Of a stretch of 64,000 bases of DNA, positions 27,801 to 38,145 are shown piece after piece. Source of the stretch: Zeugodacus cucurbitae. Lineage: Eukaryota > Arthropoda > Insecta > Diptera > Tephritidae. The translations under genes were made by a program, and so were the position numbers. Below the pieces are notes generated by a model, which was not told where the DNA came from, did not search any database, and was given only the letters and a program-made list of their open reading frames with translations. The stretch is from assembly GCF_028554725.1 (NCBI RefSeq), contig NC_071668.1, positions 15,173,501 to 15,237,500 on the forward strand, in the 5' to 3' direction. Position 1 is the stretch's first letter; every line of letters starts with the position of its first letter.

Positions 27801-28014
27801 GATGTACATATGTTGTATGTTTTATGTATGTAAAATAGTAATTGGAGTAGCGTTTTTATAGGCATTTGTTAATATTTAGGATATTTTAGGTATTTATAGG
27901 TGTATAAAAAATTTCTAATACCTAAAAAGAAAACGGTTGTCTTCACATTTATGTAAGAGTAGTTCACATTAAGTAGGATTGAAAATTTACCGACACCAGC
28001 TTACCAATTTCATT
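18863..28014. other. Long non-coding stretch, no gene seen
   Basis: About 9 kb without a recognisable gene. It holds (TATG)n/(CATA)n tracts (near 19360-19620, 20515-20560 and 21145) and a (TC)n run near 24581-24598. Very AT-rich blocks lie at about 22780-22970, 25140-25380 and 26100-26460, the last with loosely repeating 'CCAAAATTTATTTTT' units. The many overlapping short frames give low-complexity translations. A GC-richer patch around 24240-24700 has no exon signature I could support. Confidence 0.5.
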
Positions 28015-28240
28015 TTATTTTTTAGACGTGTGGTTTTCATTGAGTAAATACTCTTTTCGAAATTTGTCTTTTTGACAGCTATCACATGATTGATGCCATG
28101 TTTGATTTGTCATTTCATAATGAACAAATTTTTATACTCCGGAGCAACGATTATTGCTGACTTATGACCCCAATTGCTGCAAAAAATGGTCGAAAATTGG
28201 GTTTACAGCTGAAACTTGGCCGAAAACATTTTTAAAACAT
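28015..28240 (+). mobile_element. Probable 5' end of a Tc1/mariner-like element, copy 1
   Basis: Aligns with 61595-61765 over about 170 bp. Shared landmarks in order are TTTTTTAGAC, TGGTTTT, TTTGTCTTTTTGACAG, a GATGC(C/A)TG...GTTTG.TTTGTCA block, ATAATGAACA, GGA(G/A)CAACG and TTGCTGAC. An ATG at about 28122 opens a short frame reading T-P-E-Q-R-L-L-L, like the start of Tc1/mariner-type transposases, which then degrades. The match between two places shows a repeat family. Calling it the 5' end of the same family as the 18.3-kb transposase relic is inference. Confidence 0.45.
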
Positions 28241-28483
28241 AATCATAAAACTAAATTCTTGTTCATAACCACATTTCTAAAAAAACATCTTTTATAGAAA
28301 TATACATACTCACATACATTCCAAAATAGCTCACATGAAAGTAAAGCTGTTATAATTACCTGAAAAAGAGAAAAAAAGGAAAATATATTAGCAAATGCTT
28401 TCAAATAAATAAATTTGTAAATTATATGTTATTATGTAATTTTTTTTTTATTTTTACATTCTGAAATGTTAAATGCTCATACA

Positions 28484-28630
28484 TTTAATTTAATTTAATT
28501 TGTTTATTTTATTTCATTTCATTTCATTTTAATTTTAATTTTAATTTTAATTTTAATTTTAATTTTACTTTTTTAATTTAATTTAATTTGTTTATTTCAT
28601 TTCATTTCATTTTATTTTATTTTATTTTAT
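28484..28630. repeat. Compound pentanucleotide array with duplicated block
   Basis: (AATTT)n, (ATTTC)n and (TTTTA)n runs follow one another. The whole composite TTTAATTTAATTTG - TTTATTT - CATTTCATTTCA appears twice, about 85 bp apart, separated by (AATTTT)n. This suggests slippage followed by duplication of the composite block. Confidence 0.85.
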
Positions 28631-28639
28631 GGTCATATA

Positions 28640-31600
28640 TATAAGCTTGTCCGACAAATTTTAAACGTCATTGTAATAAGAGGAAAATATATATTTGAGA
28701 ATCTGTAATTAATTATAATGTTCTTCAATAAGACTATTTTTGAAATTCAAAATCAGTCAAAAATTCGAATTTTTGGGGCTATCTCCGAAAAACGGAGAAA
28801 TCGCTATGATTTTTATGATTTTCTAATATATATATTTATCATTCTCTCGAAAAAAAAATGTTACGAATCACACTAATATAAATAAATTTAAGTGTTCTTC
28901 TGATAATTAGACTGTAAATGACTATACTATACATATTTGCTATGTAAATAAGCTAATAAGTCTTCTAGAATGCATAAATTAGTTTAAAATGTATGTAAAA
29001 ACCGATGCACGCTAAAACACGCCGTGTACGCCATGAGTACAAATACAAAAAGTATCTTACAAAGCGCCGACTTTTTCCAACGAAACTAAGCGCAACTTAA
29101 AGCAATGCACTCCAAGTTGTTTTAGTTTGTTCGGCTTCTGTGGTTTAGTAACAGTTGCTTTTCACGAATTTTATGTTTTAATTTTTTTCTTTCTTATACT
29201 TATATACAATTACTATTATGTACTTAAGCAGAGTTGCCGCGCACTTTCTTCTTTACAACTACTTGTGTATGTATGTATTTCGACGTCAAATAAATTCGTC
29301 GTGCCACTTGACTTGTTGCCCCTCCAAATACACACAAAGTGTTACAGAGTTTCTCTTGAGTTTACCGAATGCATTTCAGAATTGTGCAACGAAGCGTGTT
29401 TGCATGTGCTCGAATGCATGTTGCTGAAGCGCAACCGGACGCTTTGAAGACTGCAAAACCTGCTCACATACATACATTTGTAAGTTTGGAGGTATTCAAG
29501 TCATTTTGGTCAAATTTTCTTTATTGTATGCGTTTTATGTGTTTACTACTGTGCGCTTGTGGCACACGCAACTCGAATTGGGGCTGCACGCGTATTTAAA
29601 TAGCACGTAGCCACCAACTATTATTCATCCTCAACAACACCGACACCATTACATACAACGGGTGGGATTGCCGCCAAACTTGTCGGCGAATATTTATGTG
29701 CATGCCACCACTAGTTTGTTATTGTTTGTACTCTATTGTGGTTGTTGTTGTACTATTGTATAATGTTTGGAGTTAGAAAGTGTGAAGCATTTACACATTG
29801 AGCTTTGTCTTGCTAGTTACTAATGAATAATACTAAAATAACTAAATAATTATCTCATGCAACTATCAGTGTTTTAGCAAAAAAAATTTATTGTTTGAGA
29901 AAAATTAAAAAAAAAAATTTCTATTAATTATATTTTTTAATAAAAAAAAATTAAAAATTAAAAAAAAATGTTTTAAATTTTAATGCAAAAAATTATTTAA
30001 ATAAAAAAATATTTTTAATTAAAAATACATTGAATTTTTATGAAAAATAATTTAATATATTATTTATATAATAATAATTTTTTTTTTAATTTCTTTTTTT
30101 GAATAAAAACATACAATACATTGAATTTTTATTAAAAATATTAATTTTTTTTTATTTTAAACATTTATAAATAAAAATTGCAAAAATATGTTTCTCAAAC
30201 ATCAAATCTACAAATGTATGTACATATGTACATACACATTTATGTGTTTTTAAGTACGTATTACGAAACGCCTTACCGCAGAACGCACTTATCAATATTA
30301 GGCCTATTTGAAAATCTTTATATGTACTCGTAAGAACGCACAATACTTTGAAGTATCACACAATTAGCTTATCAAAAGAACCAAAAACTTGCCAACAAAT
30401 ATTTCAAAATAATAATGCAGCAACAAAAAAACAAAACAAAAAAAAAAGTGTGGGAAACTACGTGGTTTTGAAGGTTCTTAGACATTTATCTAACCTTATA
30501 AATATGGCTGTGTATATGCGAGTCGATTGTTGATAACGCATTCAACTATCATTACTTGATATAACGCAACTATAATGGCTTGCAAGTGGCCAGAATGCAC
30601 AGACACACGAATGACGAAAACCAGTGCACAACAATAAATAAATAAAAAATTACTTTTTAATAATGCGTAATTGGAGAAAAACAAATTCATTGACTGTGGA
30701 AGCAGCCAACAACAATTTGAGGTATAAACAAGAAATCTCAAAGCTTCAAGGTAGGTAGTTATGTAATATATAGTCTGGCAGCATGAGAAGCTTTAAGTGG
30801 TAGTTTGAAACTAATTATTTGTTGTATTTTGTACATAAATATGTATGAATGCATCATGCTGTGTTTTCAGCGCATTTCTTGTCCAAATTGTTGTTGTTGT
30901 TTTTATATATATATATTTTACTGCTTAAAAATAATATTACTAATGTAAAGCGCCACTACCGTAGTTTCACGGTTGCAAGCGTAGGAAGTTGTTGTTGTAT
31001 TTTTTTCTTTTGGTCTTATTAGACTATTCAGAAGGTGAGGTTAATAAGCAGTGGTAAATTTATATTTTTTTTAAGCTTTTTAACTTAAAAATAACTTTAA
31101 AATTAGTAACAAAATACGTTTAAATCTGTATATTTTTTTTATAAAATTAAAATTTTTTATAATACCTTTTTTTATTTACAGGTATGTACTTTAACAGCTC
31201 CGAAAAAGTGTTATGGTGAGTACCAAAAAATTCAATAAAATGGAAGTAGCTAGTGAAATAATTTGACAAAATTTAAATTTATTTAAAAAGTATTCAAATA
31301 CCTACAATTATATTAAATAAATATTTTCAATATATGTACTTAAAAAGAAAACAAAAATTTCAAATATGATGTTTATTTTAAATTTTATTTTATTTTATTT
31401 TATATTATTTTATTTTATTTTATTTTTCTGTATTTTTATCTATTATACTTTTTTATTATTTTTTATTTTTTTTTTTGTTTATATTAATTTTATTAAAATA
31501 ATCAAAGAAAAATCGGAAAAAAAATTACTCAAAATTACTTAAAACAACCCACAGTACTGCGGGAGTACCTGCAATTAGTGTCCAAAATTCAACTGTAACA

Positions 31601-33844
31601 CTATTTTTGTCGGATGAACTCCATCATATCTTAATATATAGTTAATCATACATTGTATATGCACTACGTACATAGTTATAGGTATTGTATTCATTCACGG
31701 TTAGCCTACATTTGTATGCACCACATGACATGCACGCATCGCTTGTAGCGGCAACGATTGGACCCAAGGGGTCATTTACATGCACTTTCATTGTTAACAT
31801 TTCCTGATACAAATTTTGGTCTTTGAGCGAGTAAAAAAAGATGGTTGAACGAATTTCGAGCAAAACATACATATACATACATACGAAGAAGGGCAAGTGC
31901 ATGAGTAGGAAAAATTTCATTGAAGTTGCCTTTTCGTGTATCTTCTTTGTGCCTGATAAGCATCACTTTGCTTTTCTCGCACTTTTCTGTAACTATTTTT
32001 ACGGCTGCATGCATTAGCCACCACTAAATGCAAGAGGAGTCACACGGCTGTTGTCATTCTAATTAACGGTAGTTTGTATGTGACGCTTTTTGACTACAAA
32101 GCATGTGAAGGCTGAGCTTTCTCGTGTTGCTTACAGTTTTGATGCTATCTCGCCTTTGGCTGAGCGTTTGACTGCAGTAATAACTTCATTTCGTATGCTG
32201 CTTTCCGTGACTTCCTCTATTCCTTTTTTTTAGTTTCTTCATTCAATCCAAGCCATGGTATCCTTTGACATTTTTCTAGCTGCAGATTGCTACTTTTCTT
32301 TATACATTCGCAAAAGAAACAAAAAAAAATGTTTTCATTTATTCTAGCTTTTGTTAAGTGCACTTCAGGGTTGCACAACGAGTCACGAAAAGCATAAGCA
32401 AAGCAGCGCAATCCAATTTCACGGTTTACTTAGCCGTTGAAGTGCGGGGATGACTGTATATCCAGCTCGCGATACATTTGAAGGCACTCAGTTAGCTTAC
32501 AGAGTGCGCTTGGGGAGCACGTATCAGCCAGCGTTTGAATACAGAAAGGAAGTAAAAATGTCAAATATCGATTGAGGGTGGAAGTATTGCATTCTCCATA
32601 CAAAACTGCTGCGTTAAGTCGCCCTTACATACACTTGATTATGCGCACACGCTGCAGCCACAATAACAATAATTGAGCAAAAGTAATATAATCTTTGTCT
32701 TAACATATTCACGGCGCTACCTCCTTTTTCCTACTTTCAAAAAAAAAAAAAAAAAATTAAAATGTTTCGCTTCATTCATCAACTTGTTGTTCTTTCAATT
32801 TTTTTTTTTTGCTTTTGTTTGCCATTTTTTTCATAATATTTGTGACTCTTGCGCTCTTTTTGTTGTTGTTGTCATAATTTTACGTACACTTAACTTCTCA
32901 AGTGCCCACCAAAGGCACACTTAAAGGATATTTTAAGCCTTTTCATTTGTTTATTTATTTCATTATACTTATTTGCACATATTTTGGTTGTTTTTGTTGT
33001 GCTTTTTTCCATTTCTTTCACGCTACATGTAAGCAATTTCTTTTTATGAGATATTCAGCGAGTTCTTGGTGGCTTTTATAGTATATATGTATGCAAACAT
33101 ATACAAATTTACTCATCGAGCGCGGGCACACGTGACATTTCAGCATACAATTAAGCCCACTTTTTGTATGCTTGCATATGTGTATGTATGTATGTGTGTG
33201 CTTGCATGTGTGCCGATTATAATGCAATTGGCTCACTTGTATTTCTTTTCAATTAAATGCTAATGAAGTAGCTACACTCAAGTTCCTCAAGTCCCTCAAC
33301 CAATAGCCAGCCACTCATCAATGTCCCCATTGTAGCAACACCAGCAAGGCAAGTATTGGAGTGACATTTTGTGTATACTCTCTTGAGAGCTTTTTGCTTA
33401 AATGGAATTCTTATTGCTTTGTGTGGTATATGATTAGAAAAGGTGTATTGTAGATGAATTCATAGAAATGTTTTTTTTTTTTGTTTTTAGCTGCAATATA
33501 CATACATATGGATCACATTTTACTATATTTGATAGACTCGATTCGTTTTCAAATCGGATCTCAACTAAAAACATCTAAACAAGTTCTACTTGAAAAAGTA
33601 GACTTTTTTAACAAATTATACCTGATCTAGTGAAGGGAATTCCATAATTTTTCCAATAGATGGCTTTGGTACACAGTATCTCGAATTGTATAGGTGCCAT
33701 TGAGTTAGGCAACAAGGCATTAGAAAAATAAGATTTCTTACTAAAAACTTCTGAAATACTGCTCTTGAATAGTTCTGCGATTTTTTGACGCAGTATTGTT
33801 GGAGTCTCCCGCTCTGGAAGTCTATTGATGAAATAATGAAAAAT
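28640..33844. other. Non-coding DNA, no gene seen
   Basis: AT-rich blocks at about 29880-30180 and 31060-31520 (the latter with a (TTTTA)n run at about 31385-31425), with TGTATGTACATATGTACATAC near 30215 and (GTT)n runs. A long A-run lies near 32740. A minus-strand frame at 33608-33931 has ordinary amino-acid composition but matches nothing known to me, and it overlaps the mariner relic at its upstream end. Confidence 0.5.
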
Positions 33845-34125
33845 TGCGTCATGGTTTCGATTGCCCAGGAGCATCGAGAGCTTGATTGGAAGGTTCTTAT
33901 GCATCCACTTTATAGTACGGATCTCACACAAGTGTCTACTACATGTTCCTGTCTATTCCGAATGATTTTCCTAATGAAAAATTCGTCTAAAGAAAAGCTT
34001 GTGAAAACCGACTGCCACAATTTTTTTTCAATGGGGAGTTGGGATTCCATGAGAGGCTAGCACGAGATTATGTTCAAAATGGCAACATATTTCTGGACAA
34101 AAGGGCGTATTCTAACTATGCTTAA
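33845..34125 (+). pseudogene. Mariner transposase C-terminal fragment, broken
   Basis: The plus strand reads E-H-R-E-L-D-W-K-V-L-M-H-P-L-Y-S-T-D-L (about 33869-33925). This corresponds to the block in mariner transposases that carries the third catalytic aspartate (usual form HPPYSPDL). It continues with a C-L-F-R segment and, in another frame near 34055-34100, R-L-A-R-D-Y-V-Q-N-G-N, like the conserved C-terminal 'LPERWQKVVEQNG' region. The N-terminal two thirds are absent and at least one frameshift is needed. It is a dead copy of a mellifera/irritans-like mariner, a different lineage from the 18.3-kb relic. Confidence 0.7.
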
Positions 34126-36039
34126 TAAATTCATGAATTCTATGCAAAAATAATGGATTTCTTTTTACTAGGTCTTAAATATTTCTTTAATTTTTATTTT
34201 TTTTATTTCACTTTATTTTTTTTTTTTTGTTTTTTGTTAATATTATTTTATTTTAGTTTCTTTAAAACTAATATTCTAGTAAACACCAATCATAATTCCA
34301 AACGCTCACAAAACTAGACATCAAAATTCGAATATTTTCATAATTCACATCAAATTAATTTACGATTATTGCATACAAAATGCCTACTATTTGCGCTGAA
34401 AGTATGTTTAGACTTTACAATGATCTCAGCAGCAGCCAAATAATATTTAAATATATATTTACATACATATATGTAAATATGTATATAACTAAAAACTGAA
34501 TAAATGAAAGGGTTAAAACATAGAACATAGAAATACTTCTAAGCATACGAAAATGTATACCTGTCTGTGTGAAGTTGTAAAATTGTAAAAAAATGTGTGT
34601 CAAAAAAATTTCATAATATAATGCATTAGATGAGCGTATAAATTAATATGTATGTATATAAGCCACAAATACTTAGCAATAATATATACAAAAGCTTTTC
34701 GTCGCTGCTGCTGCTCCAAAAAATGCGTGTCTGCTGAATTCATGATCAACTGACAAAAAGCAATCATATACATAATGTAGTATATACTCATGTACATAAT
34801 AGAGTCAGCTAAAGTGACAAACTACGAATAAAAATTCAATGCAAAAGAATTCGTACGCACCAGCCAACGCACAATCGGCATTCAAGAAATACAAAAACAA
34901 AACGAATAAACGCCGACAAACTTGAAAAAGCTCTAATGCTGAAAAAGCTTTGCGATCGCAGACACTTACATACATACACACATACATAGATGGCATAGAG
35001 AATCTATGGTTGACGGTCGTTTAGTTAAGCAACTTGACAGCTTGACTAGTTGTGTAGTCAAATTGTTGTTGCTGTTGTTTTGCGATACGCATTTGGGCGT
35101 AGCGAGGGGGCTGTAGAGGAGATGCAGGGCAACATAATTAACGCGTGCATAAAGCCAGCGCAGCTTCTAGCGTTCACACACATACACACAGACTCATATC
35201 AACTAATTATATCGCTAAATAGAATAGGCCTAGCATTGGCACTGTGGCGCTTTTCCCCCTGCGGCTCCTCCTCCTCCCCAACATGTTATGTTGCTTTTTC
35301 GCCTTCTTCCTATTTACTTACACTCAAATACAGTTGTGTCGTATACGCAACATTTTTTTCGAAAAAATATATAAATATGTTTGAGTATATAAATAGTACA
35401 TATATACATATGGTATGTTTCTAGTATATAAAGTAGGCCTTTTTAGCAGCGTTAGTTTTCTGCATTATTCGCCGATTTTGTTGCTGCGTTAAAATACACA
35501 AAGACATAAAAGTCAACATATTTTTAGGTATGTATTCAGCTGTGCTTTTGCTTGCTTAGCATTTGGCAGCGCTCTCAACTAGTTTGCTATTTACGCTTCA
35601 TATGTCTTCATACTTGGCTTGTGTGTTTTTGTTTGTGTTGCGCAGCGTGGCCAACACGCGCACAACTACCAATGCATTTTACGCACTTTGCACAACACAT
35701 CATCATCAACAAATGGCCAGTAGGAGGGAGGTGGTGTGAGTTAGTATAGATGGGTTATCGTTAGGCAGCAGCAGCTAAAGCTAAAAATTAACCTTGTGTG
35801 TAGTGTGGAGCCATGCAGTTGTTGCTACGCACATTTAATAGCACAATAGCTGGCTGGCTGATGCCACCACACAAAGACAGTTTTTAGCTAGTGCAACAAC
35901 AATAATAAATACAGACATTGCAGATATTTATGAATAGATATGAATGTCTGAAAACTGCTTTTTGACTATATTTCATATTTGTTGGTATTTTCGTAGACAA
36001 TTTGAAGTGATCTAGAAAACCATTTTGCAATGAAAAAAA
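34126..36039. other. Non-coding DNA, no gene seen
   Basis: AT-rich with TACATATATGTAAATATG-type motifs near 34460 and a (TACA)n tract near 34970. A TATATAAAG sequence lies near 35426 but without a supported transcript. No exon could be identified. Confidence 0.5.
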
Positions 36040-36900
36040 ATCTAATAAATTAATTTAAATAAAATTATAAAAAATGTATAAAAAATATATAAAAAATATA
36101 TATAAAAAATATTGTGAAAAAATTAAATAAAAACCAATATTCACAAAATAAAATAAAATAAAATCAATAAAATAGGAAAGTATTAAAAAACAAACTATTT
36201 ATTAAAAAGTTTTTATTTAAAAATGATATATATTAGTTTTATATTCGTAATAAAATATTTTTCAATTTTATATGCGTTAAATAAAAGAAAATAAATCGAA
36301 CAAATTAAAAAAAGTATAATAAAAATAAATTATTTATTAAAAATTGTTATTACCTTTATATTCGTAATAAAATATTTTTAAATTTTATATGCATATATTT
36401 TTTTATTTTTAATTACATATTTTTAACTTTTTTTAATGAAAAAATATTTAAAATTTGTGTTTCCTTTATATTCCTATAATTATCTTTTTAAGCAAATATG
36501 TTTGTGAGATTTATTCTATTATATTTTTAAAAGTATTTAATTTTTTAGGAAAAAATATCATAAAAGTTATTCCTATAATTTTTTATATTTATTTATTTAT
36601 TTATTTTTAAGCAAAATTTACGAAATTTATTTTTTTTTACTTTAAAAGTATTAATTATTTTTAATAATTAATAATTTAATATTCTTTGAAGTAAAAATTA
36701 ATTTTATATTATTAATTTATTTTTTCTAGGAAAAAAATATTTATAAAACATCCTATTCCTATAAATTTTTATATTTATTTATATCTTAATTTTTAAAACA
36801 AAATTTATTAATTTTTTTTTACTTTAAAGTTATTTATTATTTTTAATTTTCTTTGAAGTAAAATAATATTTATCATTTTATTTTCATTTATTTCATTTTT
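36040..36900. repeat. Very AT-rich region of diverged repeats
   Basis: Related blocks recur at irregular spacing. TTATATTCGTAATAAAATAT occurs at about 36240 and 36358. Further along, CCTATAATT(A/T)... , a TTAAGCAAA(A/T)T block and TTCTTTGAAGTAAAA recur (about 36470, 36570, 36690, 36765, 36855). These look like degenerate tandem repeats. There is no coding potential. Confidence 0.55.
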
Positions 36901-37979
36901 AATTTGTTTATATATTTTGGTTGACTTAAAATTAATGCACAAGGGTTTCTGATTAAAATTACTGATTTTTTAAATAATTTATGCATGATTAATAATTTAA
37001 AAATTTATGAGACTAATTCAAAAGAATTATTAATTATTCTAATCAGATTAGCAAAATGTTTTTATTGTTGTAATAAAGTAAAAAAAAAAAAAATATTTCT
37101 TTAAAATTAAATTGAAAATCTGAAAATATTATTTTGTAAAGCATACAGCAACAAATATGTATGAACTACACGCTCATAAAGCTCATAGTCTAAAAAATTA
37201 GGAAGGCATAGCCTGAAATACGTGGAAGGCATGGTCCAGTAAGGGTACGTACTACAATTGCTAAGCAATAGCAAAGCAATATACTAACTAAGAAACTAAC
37301 TATTAACGCATACATATTTCGCTGATAACGTCAGCGCAGTGCGTACTTGAACGCAACGACGAGTGCAGAGTGTGAGGTAATGATCGAGAGCAACCGAAAG
37401 GGCGGTGCAAAACGCATCAACACTTACGCATTTTTGAAATAACGCACTTATGTAAATTAGCTTTTTTCAGACTGATATTTATATGCCTACATTGACGTAT
37501 ACTTACATATATACACATACATACATACATATTTACATATTTGTATGTATAAGCAATAGATGGAGGCCAGGCGGTGGGGCAGTAGAAATCAATTTTGTAA
37601 TCGAGCGATAAAGAATCTTGCAGAATATGCTATGTGCTAGCTGCTAGCTAGTCAAAAGCTTGTTGCGAAGCGCACGCATTGCGTGTGCACAACAACAACA
37701 ACAGCGATAGCAAACAGCGAAACGCAGAAAACGCAAAAAAGTAGAAAAAATTCATAAAACGAAAGACGGAAAAGCAAAGCAAAATTAGTGAAAATCAAGC
37801 ACAAAGCATACTGCTCGCTTACAATAGATTACACTCGCATACAATCACGCATACACTTATAAATATTTTTGTTTAAATTAATGCGAACTTTTGTTGCTGT
37901 TCTAAGTGGTTCTCTGTTATTGTTGTTGTTATGTTATGTTATGTTATGCATAACAAAAGTATTTATTATACCTATGTCT
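36901..37979. other. Non-coding DNA, no gene seen
   Basis: AT-rich up to about 37140, then mixed composition. Contains (CATA)n near 37510-37540, (AAC)n near 37690 and a (TTATG)n run at about 37930-37948. No gene found. Confidence 0.5.
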
Positions 37980-38093
37980 GTACATGTATGTTTTTTTTTT
38001 TTTTTTTTTTTTTTTTTATAGTAGGGGGAAGCATCGAAAGCCGGAGTGCGGAACTTTAATCCGCTAAACCTAACCTACTCCCAACACAAGACT

Positions 38094-38133
38094 CTCCCAC
38101 GGAACCACCGGATTAAGTATTACTTCGTGGGAG
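38094..38133 (-). other. Stem-loop in the LINE 3' untranslated region
   Basis: CTCCCACG (38094-38101) pairs with CGTGGGAG (38126-38133) across a 24-nt loop, between the stop codon and the poly(A) tail. R1/R2-type reverse transcriptases are known to recognise structure in their 3' RNA, so this could be a recognition element. That role is inference. Confidence 0.4.
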
Positions 38134-38145
38134 TGACTAGACTTT

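Noticed and set aside
33608..33931. 107-codon minus-strand frame of fairly normal composition
   Set aside because: Part is antisense to the mariner fragment; the remainder matches nothing and could be chance or decayed transposon.
35424..35460. TATATAAAG possible TATA box
   Set aside because: Such sequences are common in this AT-rich DNA, and no initiator, leader or coding sequence accompanies it.
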